Positions 43,315 through 51,352 of a stretch of DNA of 64,000 nt are shown here, one piece after another; the first letter of the stretch is position 1, and the number at the start of each line of letters is the position of its first letter. The notes below the pieces were generated by a model that had not been told where the DNA came from, did no database searches, and was given only the letters and a program-made list of their open reading frames with translations. Location of the stretch: the NCBI RefSeq assembly GCF_001748385.1, contig NZ_BCLI01000004.1, forward strand, positions 248,001 to 312,000, read 5' to 3'. A program made the position numbers and the translations under genes. Source of the DNA: Vulcanisaeta thermophila (GTDB lineage Archaea > Thermoproteota > Thermoprotei > Thermoproteales > Thermocladiaceae).

Positions 43315-44286
43315 GTGGGTAAGAAACCCCACGTACTATCCATAGGGCACCTTAACCTGGACATTTACATGAAGGTGGACAACATACCAAGGCCCGACGA
43401 GGCTGTGGACGCCTACGAAACATACACTGGGGGTGGTGGGTCAGGGGCCAACTTCTCAGTGGCCATCTCGAGGCTTGGCCTTAGGTCCAGGTTCCTGGGC
43501 TCCGTGGGTAATGACCAATTCGGCGATGTATTAATTGACGAACTCAGGAGGGAGGGTGTGGATGTTAGGTTCATTAAGAGGGTTTCCCATGATAGGACGG
43601 GCACGGTACTCGTCCTGGTGGGTCTGGATGGGTCCAAGAGGATGATTAGGTACGCAGGGGCCAACCTTGGGTTAACCCCCGATGACATAACCAGTGACGT
43701 GCTTGAGGGGGTTTCCCACGTTCACGTTGCCTTGGGCAGGGTGGAGATCATAGACATGGTGAAACGTCTTAGTAAATCCCTTGGAGTAACCATGTCCGTT
43801 GATGGGGGATCACCACTGGCTAAGAAGGGGCTTGACGTGATCAGTGAGGTCATGAGCGGTGTTGATGTGTGGTTCATGAATAGCTTCGAGGCCAGGGAAC
43901 TGGGTAAAAGCGATAATGTGGTGAGGGCTGCCCATAACATACTCAATAGGGTAATGGTCAAGGAGTTGGTGGTGACCCTGGGGCCCAGGGGGGCCATGCT
44001 CTTCAGGGATGGCGAGATAAAGTACTCGGACGCCTTTAAGGTGGTTCCCGTGGACACCACGGGCGCTGGCGACGTGTTCGCCGCCTCGTACATAGTGGCC
44101 AGGCTCCTCGGCCTGGACCCCATGGATAGGCTTGTGTTCTCAAACGCGGCAGCCTCCCTGAAGGTTTCAAGGAGGGGTGCCAGGTCAGCACCCACCCTAA
44201 GGGAGGTCCTGGACTTCCTAAGCTCCATGGGCTACACGAAGCTTGTTGATGATATAGTAACTAGACTACCCAGTGACGTGACTTAG
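43315..44286 (+). CDS. PfkB-family carbohydrate kinase
   Basis: 323 residues of the ribokinase fold. TGGGGSGANFSVAISRLG near 38-55 is the sugar-binding signature 1, and DTTGAGDVFAASY near 246 contains the anion hole and catalytic Asp. Phosphorylates a sugar or nucleoside (ribokinase, KDG kinase or nucleoside kinase). The start is GTG 43315. The substrate is not determined by the motifs. Confidence 0.9.
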   Translation: MGKKPHVLSIGHLNLDIYMKVDNIPRPDEAVDAYETYTGGGGSGANFSVAISRLGLRSRFLGSVGNDQFGDVLIDELRREGVDVRFIKRVSHDRTGTVLVLVGLDGSKRMIRYAGANLGLTPDDITSDVLEGVSHVHVALGRVEIIDMVKRLSKSLGVTMSVDGGSPLAKKGLDVISEVMSGVDVWFMNSFEARELGKSDNVVRAAHNILNRVMVKELVVTLGPRGAMLFRDGEIKYSDAFKVVPVDTTGAGDVFAASYIVARLLGLDPMDRLVFSNAAASLKVSRRGARSAPTLREVLDFLSSMGYTKLVDDIVTRLPSDVT

Positions 44287-44337
44287 TTAGTATTGCAATC
44301 ATTAATGAAAAGTTTATAAATATTGAGAGAAGAGAAT

Positions 44338-44706
44338 GTGTGGGTTAAGGGGGTTGTTGTGGCTAGGGTTAATGTTAAGAACGTAAAGGTGGAAACCAAG
44401 TACTGCAATGGCACATGGTGCAACTTCCAATACTTTAGATGTGCAAAGAGGGCCCTTAAGTTCGTTAGGCAGGGGAGTAGGGTTGTGACGCAGTGCACAC
44501 TGTTCGGGGGTGAGTGCATTGGTTATAAGTGCCAGTACGCTGTTTGCGAGGCCCACGTAATGGCGCCTGACGGTAGGTGCCTACTGGATTTGAGGAATAT
44601 GGAGGTTAAGGAGAGGGACATAGCGGAGGAGGCTAAGAAGCTCGAGGGTGAGGCCTCGGTCATTAATAAGCACCTCAAGAAACTGGGCATGAAGGACTAC
44701 CTCTAG
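44338..44706 (+). CDS. Cysteine-rich small protein, probable metal binder
   Basis: About 122 residues with eight Cys in the first 80: YC and WC near 18-23, RC near 30, then QC, GEC, YKC and AVC within about 20 residues, and GRC near 77. The pattern fits two zinc or Fe-S sites. The C-terminal third is a charged helix. GTG 44338 is chosen because TTTATAAATATTG precedes it; a TTG at 44323 is also in frame. The next gene starts within a few bases of its stop, so they are co-transcribed. Family unknown. Confidence 0.65.
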   Translation: MWVKGVVVARVNVKNVKVETKYCNGTWCNFQYFRCAKRALKFVRQGSRVVTQCTLFGGECIGYKCQYAVCEAHVMAPDGRCLLDLRNMEVKERDIAEEAKKLEGEASVINKHLKKLGMKDYL

Positions 44707-44711
44707 TGGTT

Positions 44712-45395
44712 ATGGGGTTAAAACTGGTGATCCTAACAGCCGGGCTTGGCGAGAGGCTTAGACCACTAACATACCTCGTACCAAAGCCATACCTACCCCT
44801 GAGGGATGGCTTGATAATAGAGAGGATACTTAAATGGGCCACGGAGGAGTTGTCCTTCGACGATGTCATAGTAGTCCTGGCATACATGGCTGATAAGGTG
44901 CTAACCATGCTGGGCGACTCCCTGGGTAACGTGAGGACTGTCGTATCAGACCAACTACTGGGCACCGCTGGGCAGTTATGGTACGTGAGGGACTACGTGA
45001 GTGAGGATGATAATGTGGTCGTGATCAATGGTGATGTAATCACTAATACGCCCCTCGCCAAGGCCTATGATTACCATAGGCAACACAATGCGGACCTCAC
45101 AATAATCGCGTCCCATCTATCAATACCCATTAAGTACGGGGTTCTTGAATACGAGGGTGATGGTAGGTTTAGGGACTGGGTTGAGAAGCCCATTATCAAG
45201 TTAGCGGTTGTGACTGGTATTTACATAATGAGGGGCTCATTAATCAGGATGCTAAGGAGGGAGAGGCTGGATATGAATAATTACATCAAGAACCTGAACA
45301 ACCAGGGATTTAGGATTTACGTACTTGTTGGTGATAATGAGTACATCGACCTGGGCACACCCCAGGACTACCTGAACTACGTCCTAACCCACTAA
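44712..45395 (+). CDS. Sugar-1-phosphate nucleotidyltransferase-like protein
   Basis: About 227 residues. LTAGLGERLRPLTYLVPKPYLPL is the classical nucleotide-binding start, NGDVITN near 107 binds Mg2+, and WVEKP near 155 is the sugar contact. It has only the catalytic domain, with no left-handed helix domain. Makes an NDP-sugar such as GDP-mannose or NDP-glucose, a donor for glycosyltransferases such as those at 27-28 and 51-53 kb. ATG 44712 (GTG 44706 overlaps the upstream stop). Confidence 0.87.
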   Translation: MGLKLVILTAGLGERLRPLTYLVPKPYLPLRDGLIIERILKWATEELSFDDVIVVLAYMADKVLTMLGDSLGNVRTVVSDQLLGTAGQLWYVRDYVSEDDNVVVINGDVITNTPLAKAYDYHRQHNADLTIIASHLSIPIKYGVLEYEGDGRFRDWVEKPIIKLAVVTGIYIMRGSLIRMLRRERLDMNNYIKNLNNQGFRIYVLVGDNEYIDLGTPQDYLNYVLTH

Positions 45396-45461
45396 CACGC
45401 ACCATTTCGGAACCAAATCAACATAACATATTTAAATTACAAAATAACTAAGTCAGCAATC

Positions 45462-46244
45462 ATGTCAAGAGGTGTTTGCCCCGGCCTAGAGAGGACACCC
45501 ACCGGTTACTTATGTACGTACTCCCAAAAACAAGTGAACCCCTACGCGTGGTATTGCCTTGGGGATTATTACGAATGCCCCATTTACATACAGTACATGA
45601 AGACCAGGGGAGTTCAGGCAAAGCCCGAAACTAAACCCACACAGACAGTGCAATCCCTGCAGCAGGTCCAGGCACAAACCACGCAGGCCCGGGCGGTGGT
45701 TACCACGGTTAAGGTTGAGACCCCACCAGCCGTGGATACCGAGGATGAGTTGATAAGGAATAGCGAGAATATACTGGGTAAGTTTGAGGGCAGTGCCAAG
45801 GCCCTTGATAATAAGTGGAGGGATTATGAAAACTCAGTACAGAGCACCAAGCAAAGTTGGGAGGTTGATAAGATGAGACTCATGAGGTACATCTCAATAC
45901 TCACCAGGATAAGTGAGAAATATAGCGAGGATTTGAAGGAGATCGAGATTAGGAGGAGTATGGGACTTATTAATGAGGATACCTATAATAAGCTGAGGGA
46001 GTCTGTTCAGAAGAAGCTGGATAAGATTAATAATAAATTAAAGGAGTTAAACACGAGGTATCAGGAGATTGATAATCAAATAAATCAACATTACAGGAGG
46101 TTACTAATGACCACGGTAACCCCAGAAACCAGCAAGTTGAAGTTGTCATTGGCTAAGTTGGAGGAGATGTATAGGGAGGGTAGGATAAGTAAGGAGGTTT
46201 ATGAGAAATTGAAAGCGGAAATCCAGGGGGTGATTGGGCAATGA
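45462..46244 (+). CDS. Cys-cluster coiled-coil protein, longer member of a paralogous pair
   Basis: 260 residues. C6, C18, C32 and C39, with CLGDYYECPIY at the end, form a likely Zn or Fe-S site. A Gln/Thr-rich linker (about 55-90) follows. The rest is coiled coil with a WRDYENSV segment near 125, SMGLINEDTY near 166, and a C-terminal GRISKEVYEKL hairpin. This coiled-coil part aligns along its length with the next gene. ATATTTAAATTAC is 26 bases before ATG 45462. Function unknown; a scaffold for a multiprotein complex is inferred. Confidence 0.7.
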   Translation: MSRGVCPGLERTPTGYLCTYSQKQVNPYAWYCLGDYYECPIYIQYMKTRGVQAKPETKPTQTVQSLQQVQAQTTQARAVVTTVKVETPPAVDTEDELIRNSENILGKFEGSAKALDNKWRDYENSVQSTKQSWEVDKMRLMRYISILTRISEKYSEDLKEIEIRRSMGLINEDTYNKLRESVQKKLDKINNKLKELNTRYQEIDNQINQHYRRLLMTTVTPETSKLKLSLAKLEEMYREGRISKEVYEKLKAEIQGVIGQ

Positions 46245-46810
46245 GTGATGAGATGATTAAGATATACGAGGAATTATCAAAACAAATAAACCAGCTATAT
46301 AATGAGTACTCGGAAGAAATTAAAAGGCTGAATGCCATGTGGAATGATTATAAAAACGCTGTCAATAATATCAAGAAAAGATGGGACCTGGACAACGTAC
46401 AATTACTACTTAAAATCAACGAGTTAAGGGCAAGCATAGACTCAATACGTGATGAATTGGAGACCCTTAAGGTTAAGAAGGAGCTTGGTCTTGTGGATGA
46501 TGAGGGCTACTCAAGGGTGTTTGCGGAATTGACGGAAACCCTAACGAAACTCAATAACATGTATGAGGACGCCAAGTCAAAGATTGATGATGTGAATAGG
46601 GGGATTAGGGAGCATTGGTTTAGGTCGATGGACGTGACCACACTAACCATAGAACAAATCGATGCAAGGATTAAGGAGTTGGAGGAGGGCAAGTCCAGGG
46701 GCGAATTGAGTGAGGAGGTTTATGAGAGGGTGAGGGCTGATTTGGAATTGATAAAGAGGGTGGTCCAGGCACTCTCCATAATTAGGTCCGAAACCTCCAA
46801 GGGCCAGTGA
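46241..46810 (+). CDS. Coiled-coil paralog of the preceding gene
   Basis: 189 residues, almost all coiled coil. WNDYKNAVNNIKKRWDLD (about 34-51), ELGLVDDEGY (about 80), SMDVTTLTIE and GELSEEVYERVRADL correspond in order to segments of the upstream protein, so the two derive from one duplication. The N-terminal Cys cluster is absent. Start and upstream stop overlap by four bases (ATGA), implying coupled synthesis and perhaps a heteromer. Confidence 0.7.
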   Translation: MSDEMIKIYEELSKQINQLYNEYSEEIKRLNAMWNDYKNAVNNIKKRWDLDNVQLLLKINELRASIDSIRDELETLKVKKELGLVDDEGYSRVFAELTETLTKLNNMYEDAKSKIDDVNRGIREHWFRSMDVTTLTIEQIDARIKELEEGKSRGELSEEVYERVRADLELIKRVVQALSIIRSETSKGQ

Positions 46811-46850
46811 GCCAGGAAGGTTTAAAAGGCATTGCATTAATCCCAGGGTC

Positions 46851-48344
46851 GTGTGCACCATTGGCGGTGTGCTGATATTTGGGAGATTAAACGAAGAGAG
46901 GGCTAGGCTCATAGATGAGAAGTTGAGGAGGATTATAATTAAGGGTGAGGAGAGGGGACGTGATAGTTTCGGCGTGGTGCTGTTGAACAGCAATGGTGAG
47001 TTCAGGACGTATAAATTTAGGGAGAGCCCCACGGAAGCCCTTGGTAAAGTCGGTAGGTTAGTGACTGAGGATGTGGTGGCGGCCATATTTAATAATAGGG
47101 CAGAGCCCACCACGGAGTACGTCATGAAGAAGGGACCTGATGATATACAACCAATGATGGGTGAGTACATAGCGGTGGCTCACAATGGAACCATAGCTAA
47201 TGATAGGGATTTGGAATTGAAGTATGAATTAAAGCGTAGGTCTAGAATAGACACGGCGATCCTACCACCCCTCCTGGAGAAGCTATGGGATGGATCCCTA
47301 GAGGGGTTGAGGGACATACTCGTAAACACCATAGTGGGTAGCTACGCATTGGCAATAATCGACAGGAGGAGGCCAGGCAGGGTTTGGCTGGCAACGAACT
47401 TTAAACCCCTCTATGTCCAGTGGGATTATAGGTTAAACGCCATGTTCTTTGCGAGCCTTGATGACTACATACCGGACACCAATGGGGCTATTTGGGATGT
47501 AATGCCCACCAAGAGGGTGGAGCCATACACAGCCCTTGAGGTTGGGGTTGACGGGACCTGGAGGACCACGGAGCTTAGGCAAAAAACTGAGGGACGGGGT
47601 AAGGGTAAGGTCCTCGTGGTGGCCAGCGGCGGGCTTGACTCAACCACGGCAGCCACTTACCTACTTAAGGAGGGTTACGAGGTAACCCTGCTGCATTTTA
47701 ACTATGGCCACAGGGCGGAGACCCAGGAGGATAGGGCCATTAAGAGGATTGCGGAGTTCCTCGGCGTCCCGCTCATTGAGGTGAACATGGACTTCTTTAA
47801 GATAGTGAGACACTCACCACTGCTTGGTGATGGGGAGATAAACAGGGTTAATGAGGGAATGGCGGGCGCGGAGTTCGCCCATGAGTGGGTCCCCGCGAGG
47901 AATTTCGTTTTCATAGCCCTGGCCACAGCCTTGGCCGAGGCCTACGGGTATGACTACGTAGCCACAGGGATAAACCTAGAGGAGGCAGGTGCCTACCCCG
48001 ACAATGAGATGGAGTTCATTAGGTTATTGAACCAGGTAATGCCATACGCAGTGGGGCCTAATAAGCATGTTAGGTTATTAATGCCCGTGGGGCACTTGGT
48101 AAAGCATGAAATAGTCAAGCTGGGCCTTGAGGTCGGTGCGCCTTTGCACCTGACCTGGAGTTGTTATGATAATGGGGAGAGGCACTGTGGTAGGTGTGGC
48201 CCCTGTTACATGCGCAGGTGGGCGTTTAAGATTAATGGTGTTAGGGATCCCGTGGAGTACGACTTACCGCCTGAGGTTGAGGAGGAGTTCTGGCGTGGGA
48301 CCAAGCCCTTCGTAATCCCAAGGAGGCCCCGTGAAGAACCCTAA
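46851..48344 (+). CDS. gat-queC: GAT-QueC fusion: class II amidotransferase with QueC domain, archaeosine synthesis
   Basis: 497 residues. GTG start then Cys2 as the amidotransferase nucleophile; the GAT domain (1-240) has ERGRDSFGVV, NNRAEP and AHNGTI. The QueC domain begins with the PP-loop SGGLDSTT (259-266) and ends in a zinc site with CYDNGERHCGRCGPC. In Crenarchaeota lacking ArcS this fusion is reported to amidate preQ0 in tRNA to archaeosine G+. GGTTTAAAAGGC lies about 26 bases upstream. A VUT-type transporter for deazaguanine precursors lies 2 kb away. Confidence 0.92.
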   Translation: MCTIGGVLIFGRLNEERARLIDEKLRRIIIKGEERGRDSFGVVLLNSNGEFRTYKFRESPTEALGKVGRLVTEDVVAAIFNNRAEPTTEYVMKKGPDDIQPMMGEYIAVAHNGTIANDRDLELKYELKRRSRIDTAILPPLLEKLWDGSLEGLRDILVNTIVGSYALAIIDRRRPGRVWLATNFKPLYVQWDYRLNAMFFASLDDYIPDTNGAIWDVMPTKRVEPYTALEVGVDGTWRTTELRQKTEGRGKGKVLVVASGGLDSTTAATYLLKEGYEVTLLHFNYGHRAETQEDRAIKRIAEFLGVPLIEVNMDFFKIVRHSPLLGDGEINRVNEGMAGAEFAHEWVPARNFVFIALATALAEAYGYDYVATGINLEEAGAYPDNEMEFIRLLNQVMPYAVGPNKHVRLLMPVGHLVKHEIVKLGLEVGAPLHLTWSCYDNGERHCGRCGPCYMRRWAFKINGVRDPVEYDLPPEVEEEFWRGTKPFVIPRRPREEP

Positions 48345-48970
48345 CCACTACCTTCAATGATGCTTTGAAGCCTCGTTAGCGAGTGCTGGTAATCAAGAGT
48401 CATTACCAGGAAGTCCGTATTACCGTACCTCGTCAGTAAACCATGCCTCACTAAATCATCTATCGACTCCTTAACACCCTTACCCCTGAGTATTGAGTAT
48501 ATGGCCACAATCCTTTTGCCCTGGGATGAAACGTTGGTGTTCATCAGCTCCTTGTAAATCTCCGAAACCCTCTCCACAAGGCTCACTAAATCCTCGAGGT
48601 CCATATCCACCACTAACTTACTACCTCTTAACTCAGCCCTCCTACCCATCAACTGGAGTAGGTCCACCACCAGATCGAGAGGTATTGCCGCGCTTAATCT
48701 AGCCCTATTAAGTATTATTGATACGTCAAAGGCGCGGATGGCCCCCCTGGACTTCGCCATCTTTACATCCTTGTAAACCCTCATTAACTCATCGTACAGC
48801 AGTGATAATTCCGCGGCATCACCCTCTATGGACACCCTAACCTTAATATTACCACTAGCCTTTTGGTACTTAATCATTAATGATTTACCCTTAATCCTCT
48901 TACTAACCATGTCTATGAATAGCATGGCCTCGTCCATGCTTAGAAACGTAAATACAGCATCTCTCCTCAT
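48341..48970 (-). CDS. Conserved crenarchaeal protein, DUF2067-like
   Basis: 209 residues, alpha/beta with repeated FLSMDEAMLFIDMVS and LVDLLQLMGRRAELRG segments, no signal, no enzyme motif. I recall a similar length and layout in the archaeal DUF2067 family but cannot confirm it. It overlaps the 3' end of gat-queC by four bases in convergent orientation. Confidence 0.55.
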   Translation of the reverse strand: MRRDAVFTFLSMDEAMLFIDMVSKRIKGKSLMIKYQKASGNIKVRVSIEGDAAELSLLYDELMRVYKDVKMAKSRGAIRAFDVSIILNRARLSAAIPLDLVVDLLQLMGRRAELRGSKLVVDMDLEDLVSLVERVSEIYKELMNTNVSSQGKRIVAIYSILRGKGVKESIDDLVRHGLLTRYGNTDFLVMTLDYQHSLTRLQSIIEGSG

Positions 48971-49020
48971 TACCCATTGACTGAGTATTGACGCATTTTT
49001 ATTCCCTTATGCCCCGTGGA

Positions 49021-50397
49021 TTATGAGGCTGGGATTACCGTGATTATTATGTGGCCGGGCATGCTGTAGACCTTAGAGAGCTCTGCCTCTACCTCGGTGG
49101 CGATGTTATGGGCCTTAACCACCGTGGTATTCCCCGGTAATGCTAGGAGGACCCTTATCGCATTGAGGCCTTGCGCCCTTATGACCTCCACCTCCCTAAC
49201 ATATCCACCATACCTGTTAACAATACCCTCAATAATCCTCCTCACATCATCAACCCTCAGGTTCTCAATACTAACTCCACTGGGCTCCAGGTGAATCCAA
49301 ACCTTCGCAGGGACCACCCTCTTAATGGAGTCCTCAATGGCATTGAGTATTCCCTGCGCCTCCTTAAGTGTTGTATTGTCGTTGAGGGTCACGTGCATTG
49401 TCACGAGTATGGAATCGCCATTACCTATGATATTAACCTCGTGGACATTAACAACACCTAACGACTTCACCACCGAGTTTATTGCGTTATTCACCTTATC
49501 GTAGAGCGTGGGCTCCTCGTGAACCATCACCAGGGAAGGCCCAATAACCCTTTTAATGGCACTCTCCACATTGTCAGCCACTTGATGCGCCTCCGCTATG
49601 CCTAGGTGGTCGGGGACCTTTATTGTTAACTCCACGTGGGTTAACGTACCAACCCTCCTAGCCCTCACATTTGAAACACCCACCACATTGGGTACCGTTA
49701 AGGCCGCCTCCCTAACCTTACTGGTTAATTCCTCAGAGATCCTATCCATCAATTCGTCGATGGATGCCCTAAGTATCCTGGCACCAACAAGCCCAAAGTA
49801 TATTATCACCGCAAAGGCAGCAATGGCGTCTATTAATGAGCCCCAATAATCAAAAACCCCAGGGTAATACCTATCCATTAATAACCCAATTATCATTAAT
49901 GCAACTATGGAGGCTGATATGAAGGCATCACTTTTGAAGTGGTAAGAGTCAGCCTCGAGCGCCCTACTATTCCACTTAACGGCAGCCCTTCCCAAAGCCC
50001 TGAACCTATTGGTATCAATGATTATGGCGATGCCCAGCAACACCACAGCAACTATGTCAGGTTTGAAGGGTATCTTCATTATTAACTTCTCAGCGGCCTC
50101 ATAACCCACTAACAACCCAGCCAGGATCATGAACAATGAGCCAAATAATCCACCAATACTCTCAGCCTTACCATGCCCATAAGGATGCTCCATATCGGGC
50201 GGTTTGGAACCTACGCCCACCGCCACCAGTGTTATTACCGTTATTACTATATCCAATGCTGTATGGACGGACTCTGCAAGCACAGCCGCAGACTTCGTAA
50301 GCCACCATGCAATGATGTTCATTATTGTTATTGATACCGAGGCCACCAGTGATAGGAATGCAATCCTCACCTTCTCATTGCCCCACAGGTTAAGCAT
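49021..50397 (-). CDS. Cation diffusion facilitator with three tandem cytoplasmic domains
   Basis: About 458 residues. The membrane part (1-210) has six helices with the metal ligands in AESVHTALDI (TM2) and the HPYGHGKAE loop, as in Zn2+/Fe2+/Mn2+ exporters. The C-terminal half is long: three consecutive ferredoxin-like modules can be drawn, each with a VxxVHEVN-like strand and a final HxxP or similar. A typical CDF has one. ATG 50397 is 26-30 bases from a bidirectional TATA at 50421-50440. GTG 50418 is in frame but too close. Confidence 0.85.
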   Translation of the reverse strand: MLNLWGNEKVRIAFLSLVASVSITIMNIIAWWLTKSAAVLAESVHTALDIVITVITLVAVGVGSKPPDMEHPYGHGKAESIGGLFGSLFMILAGLLVGYEAAEKLIMKIPFKPDIVAVVLLGIAIIIDTNRFRALGRAAVKWNSRALEADSYHFKSDAFISASIVALMIIGLLMDRYYPGVFDYWGSLIDAIAAFAVIIYFGLVGARILRASIDELMDRISEELTSKVREAALTVPNVVGVSNVRARRVGTLTHVELTIKVPDHLGIAEAHQVADNVESAIKRVIGPSLVMVHEEPTLYDKVNNAINSVVKSLGVVNVHEVNIIGNGDSILVTMHVTLNDNTTLKEAQGILNAIEDSIKRVVPAKVWIHLEPSGVSIENLRVDDVRRIIEGIVNRYGGYVREVEVIRAQGLNAIRVLLALPGNTTVVKAHNIATEVEAELSKVYSMPGHIIITVIPAS

Positions 50398-50420
50398 TGC
50401 TAACCATGAAACCAGCACCT

Positions 50421-50440
50421 GGCTTATAATCCTTTTTTAT
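50421..50440. promoter_or_regulatory. Shared promoter core between CDF and VUT transporters
   Basis: GGCTTATAATCCTTTTTTAT contains TATA-like elements usable on both strands, about 24-30 bases from the leaderless starts at 50397 (minus) and 50449 (plus). Confidence 0.45.
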
Positions 50441-50448
50441 TAGAAGCA

Positions 50449-51198
50449 ATGGGCAGGAAAGGTTTAAAATCCCCACGCCAAGTCCTGCATGTGCTGCCCA
50501 TTCTATACTTCATCCTAAGCGCTGTGGTTGTGTACATGTCCGTGGCCCTAATACTCTGGGCTGTGTATAGGCTTGGTGGTGATTATGCATTACTAATGGC
50601 CTCTGTGGTAAGTTACGTAACACTCCTAGTGATTAGCGAGTACGTGGCTGTTAAGTTAATGAACATAGGCTTTGCAGTAATACCCGCGGGCACGGCTACG
50701 TACTCCTCAACAGTGGCCTCGCTGGACATACTGGCCCTTAAGTACGGCAGAAGGGTTGCCAGAACCGTGGTTTGGAGCGCCGCGGCTTTGTTAATTATTG
50801 TGTTCATGGTTAATGAGCTCGTTATTTACGCACCAACCCCGCCCTTCGCCCAGTCCATGCAGTACGTGGTTGAGACCGCCTTTGGCACCAGTGCCAGGAT
50901 CGCCATCGCCTCCGTAACGGCATTCCTAGTGGCCGAGACCCTGGACGTATACTTAGTCACTAAGTGGCCCTGGCTTGGTGTAATTAGACGTGTGGCTATT
51001 TCGGACCCAATATCCATGGCTGTGGATAGCCTAGTCTTCACGCCAATCGCATTCCTGGGCATATACCCATTAACCGCAGTCATGAGCATAGCCCTGGGCC
51101 AGATAATGGCTAAGGTAACCCTTGTACCGTTAACAATGGCGGCGGTTTACATAAACCGAAGGGCCCTTAAGTACGGCTACCAATACCTCACTAAGTAA
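50449..51198 (+). CDS. VUT/YhhQ-family transporter, probable deazaguanine precursor importer
   Basis: 249 residues with about six membrane helices. VIPAGTATYSSTVASLDI and AFLVAETLDVYLV are recognisable from the YhhQ/VUT family, which imports queuosine or preQ0/preQ1 precursors. It lies about 2 kb from gat-queC, the enzyme that uses preQ0-tRNA, so precursor salvage is the best guess. Charged residues in the helices are conserved with the family as I remember it. ATG 50449 is leaderless. Confidence 0.78.
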   Translation: MGRKGLKSPRQVLHVLPILYFILSAVVVYMSVALILWAVYRLGGDYALLMASVVSYVTLLVISEYVAVKLMNIGFAVIPAGTATYSSTVASLDILALKYGRRVARTVVWSAAALLIIVFMVNELVIYAPTPPFAQSMQYVVETAFGTSARIAIASVTAFLVAETLDVYLVTKWPWLGVIRRVAISDPISMAVDSLVFTPIAFLGIYPLTAVMSIALGQIMAKVTLVPLTMAAVYINRRALKYGYQYLTK

Positions 51199-51265
51199 AG
51201 CCACAACCCCATTAAATAATCACTAAGTTCTTCGAAGCCACACAGTGAATATAACAAGCACATGA

Positions 51266-51304
51266 AAAGTAGTGTTACTTTACTGCGGTGTCCCCATTTG
51301 GGGA
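51266..51304. promoter_or_regulatory. Two inverted repeats upstream of the GT2-GGR operon
   Basis: AAAGTA-GTGT-TACTTT (51266-51281) and TCCCCA-TT-TGGGGA (51291-51304) lie in tandem just before the TATA element AAATAAAAATTAAACC (about 51313-51328) of the operon. They are candidate sites for a regulator of this membrane/lipid operon. Confidence 0.4.
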
Positions 51305-51352
51305 TCCTGTGAGAAATAAAAATTAAACCCAGCATGATGTAGGGGGTATTCC

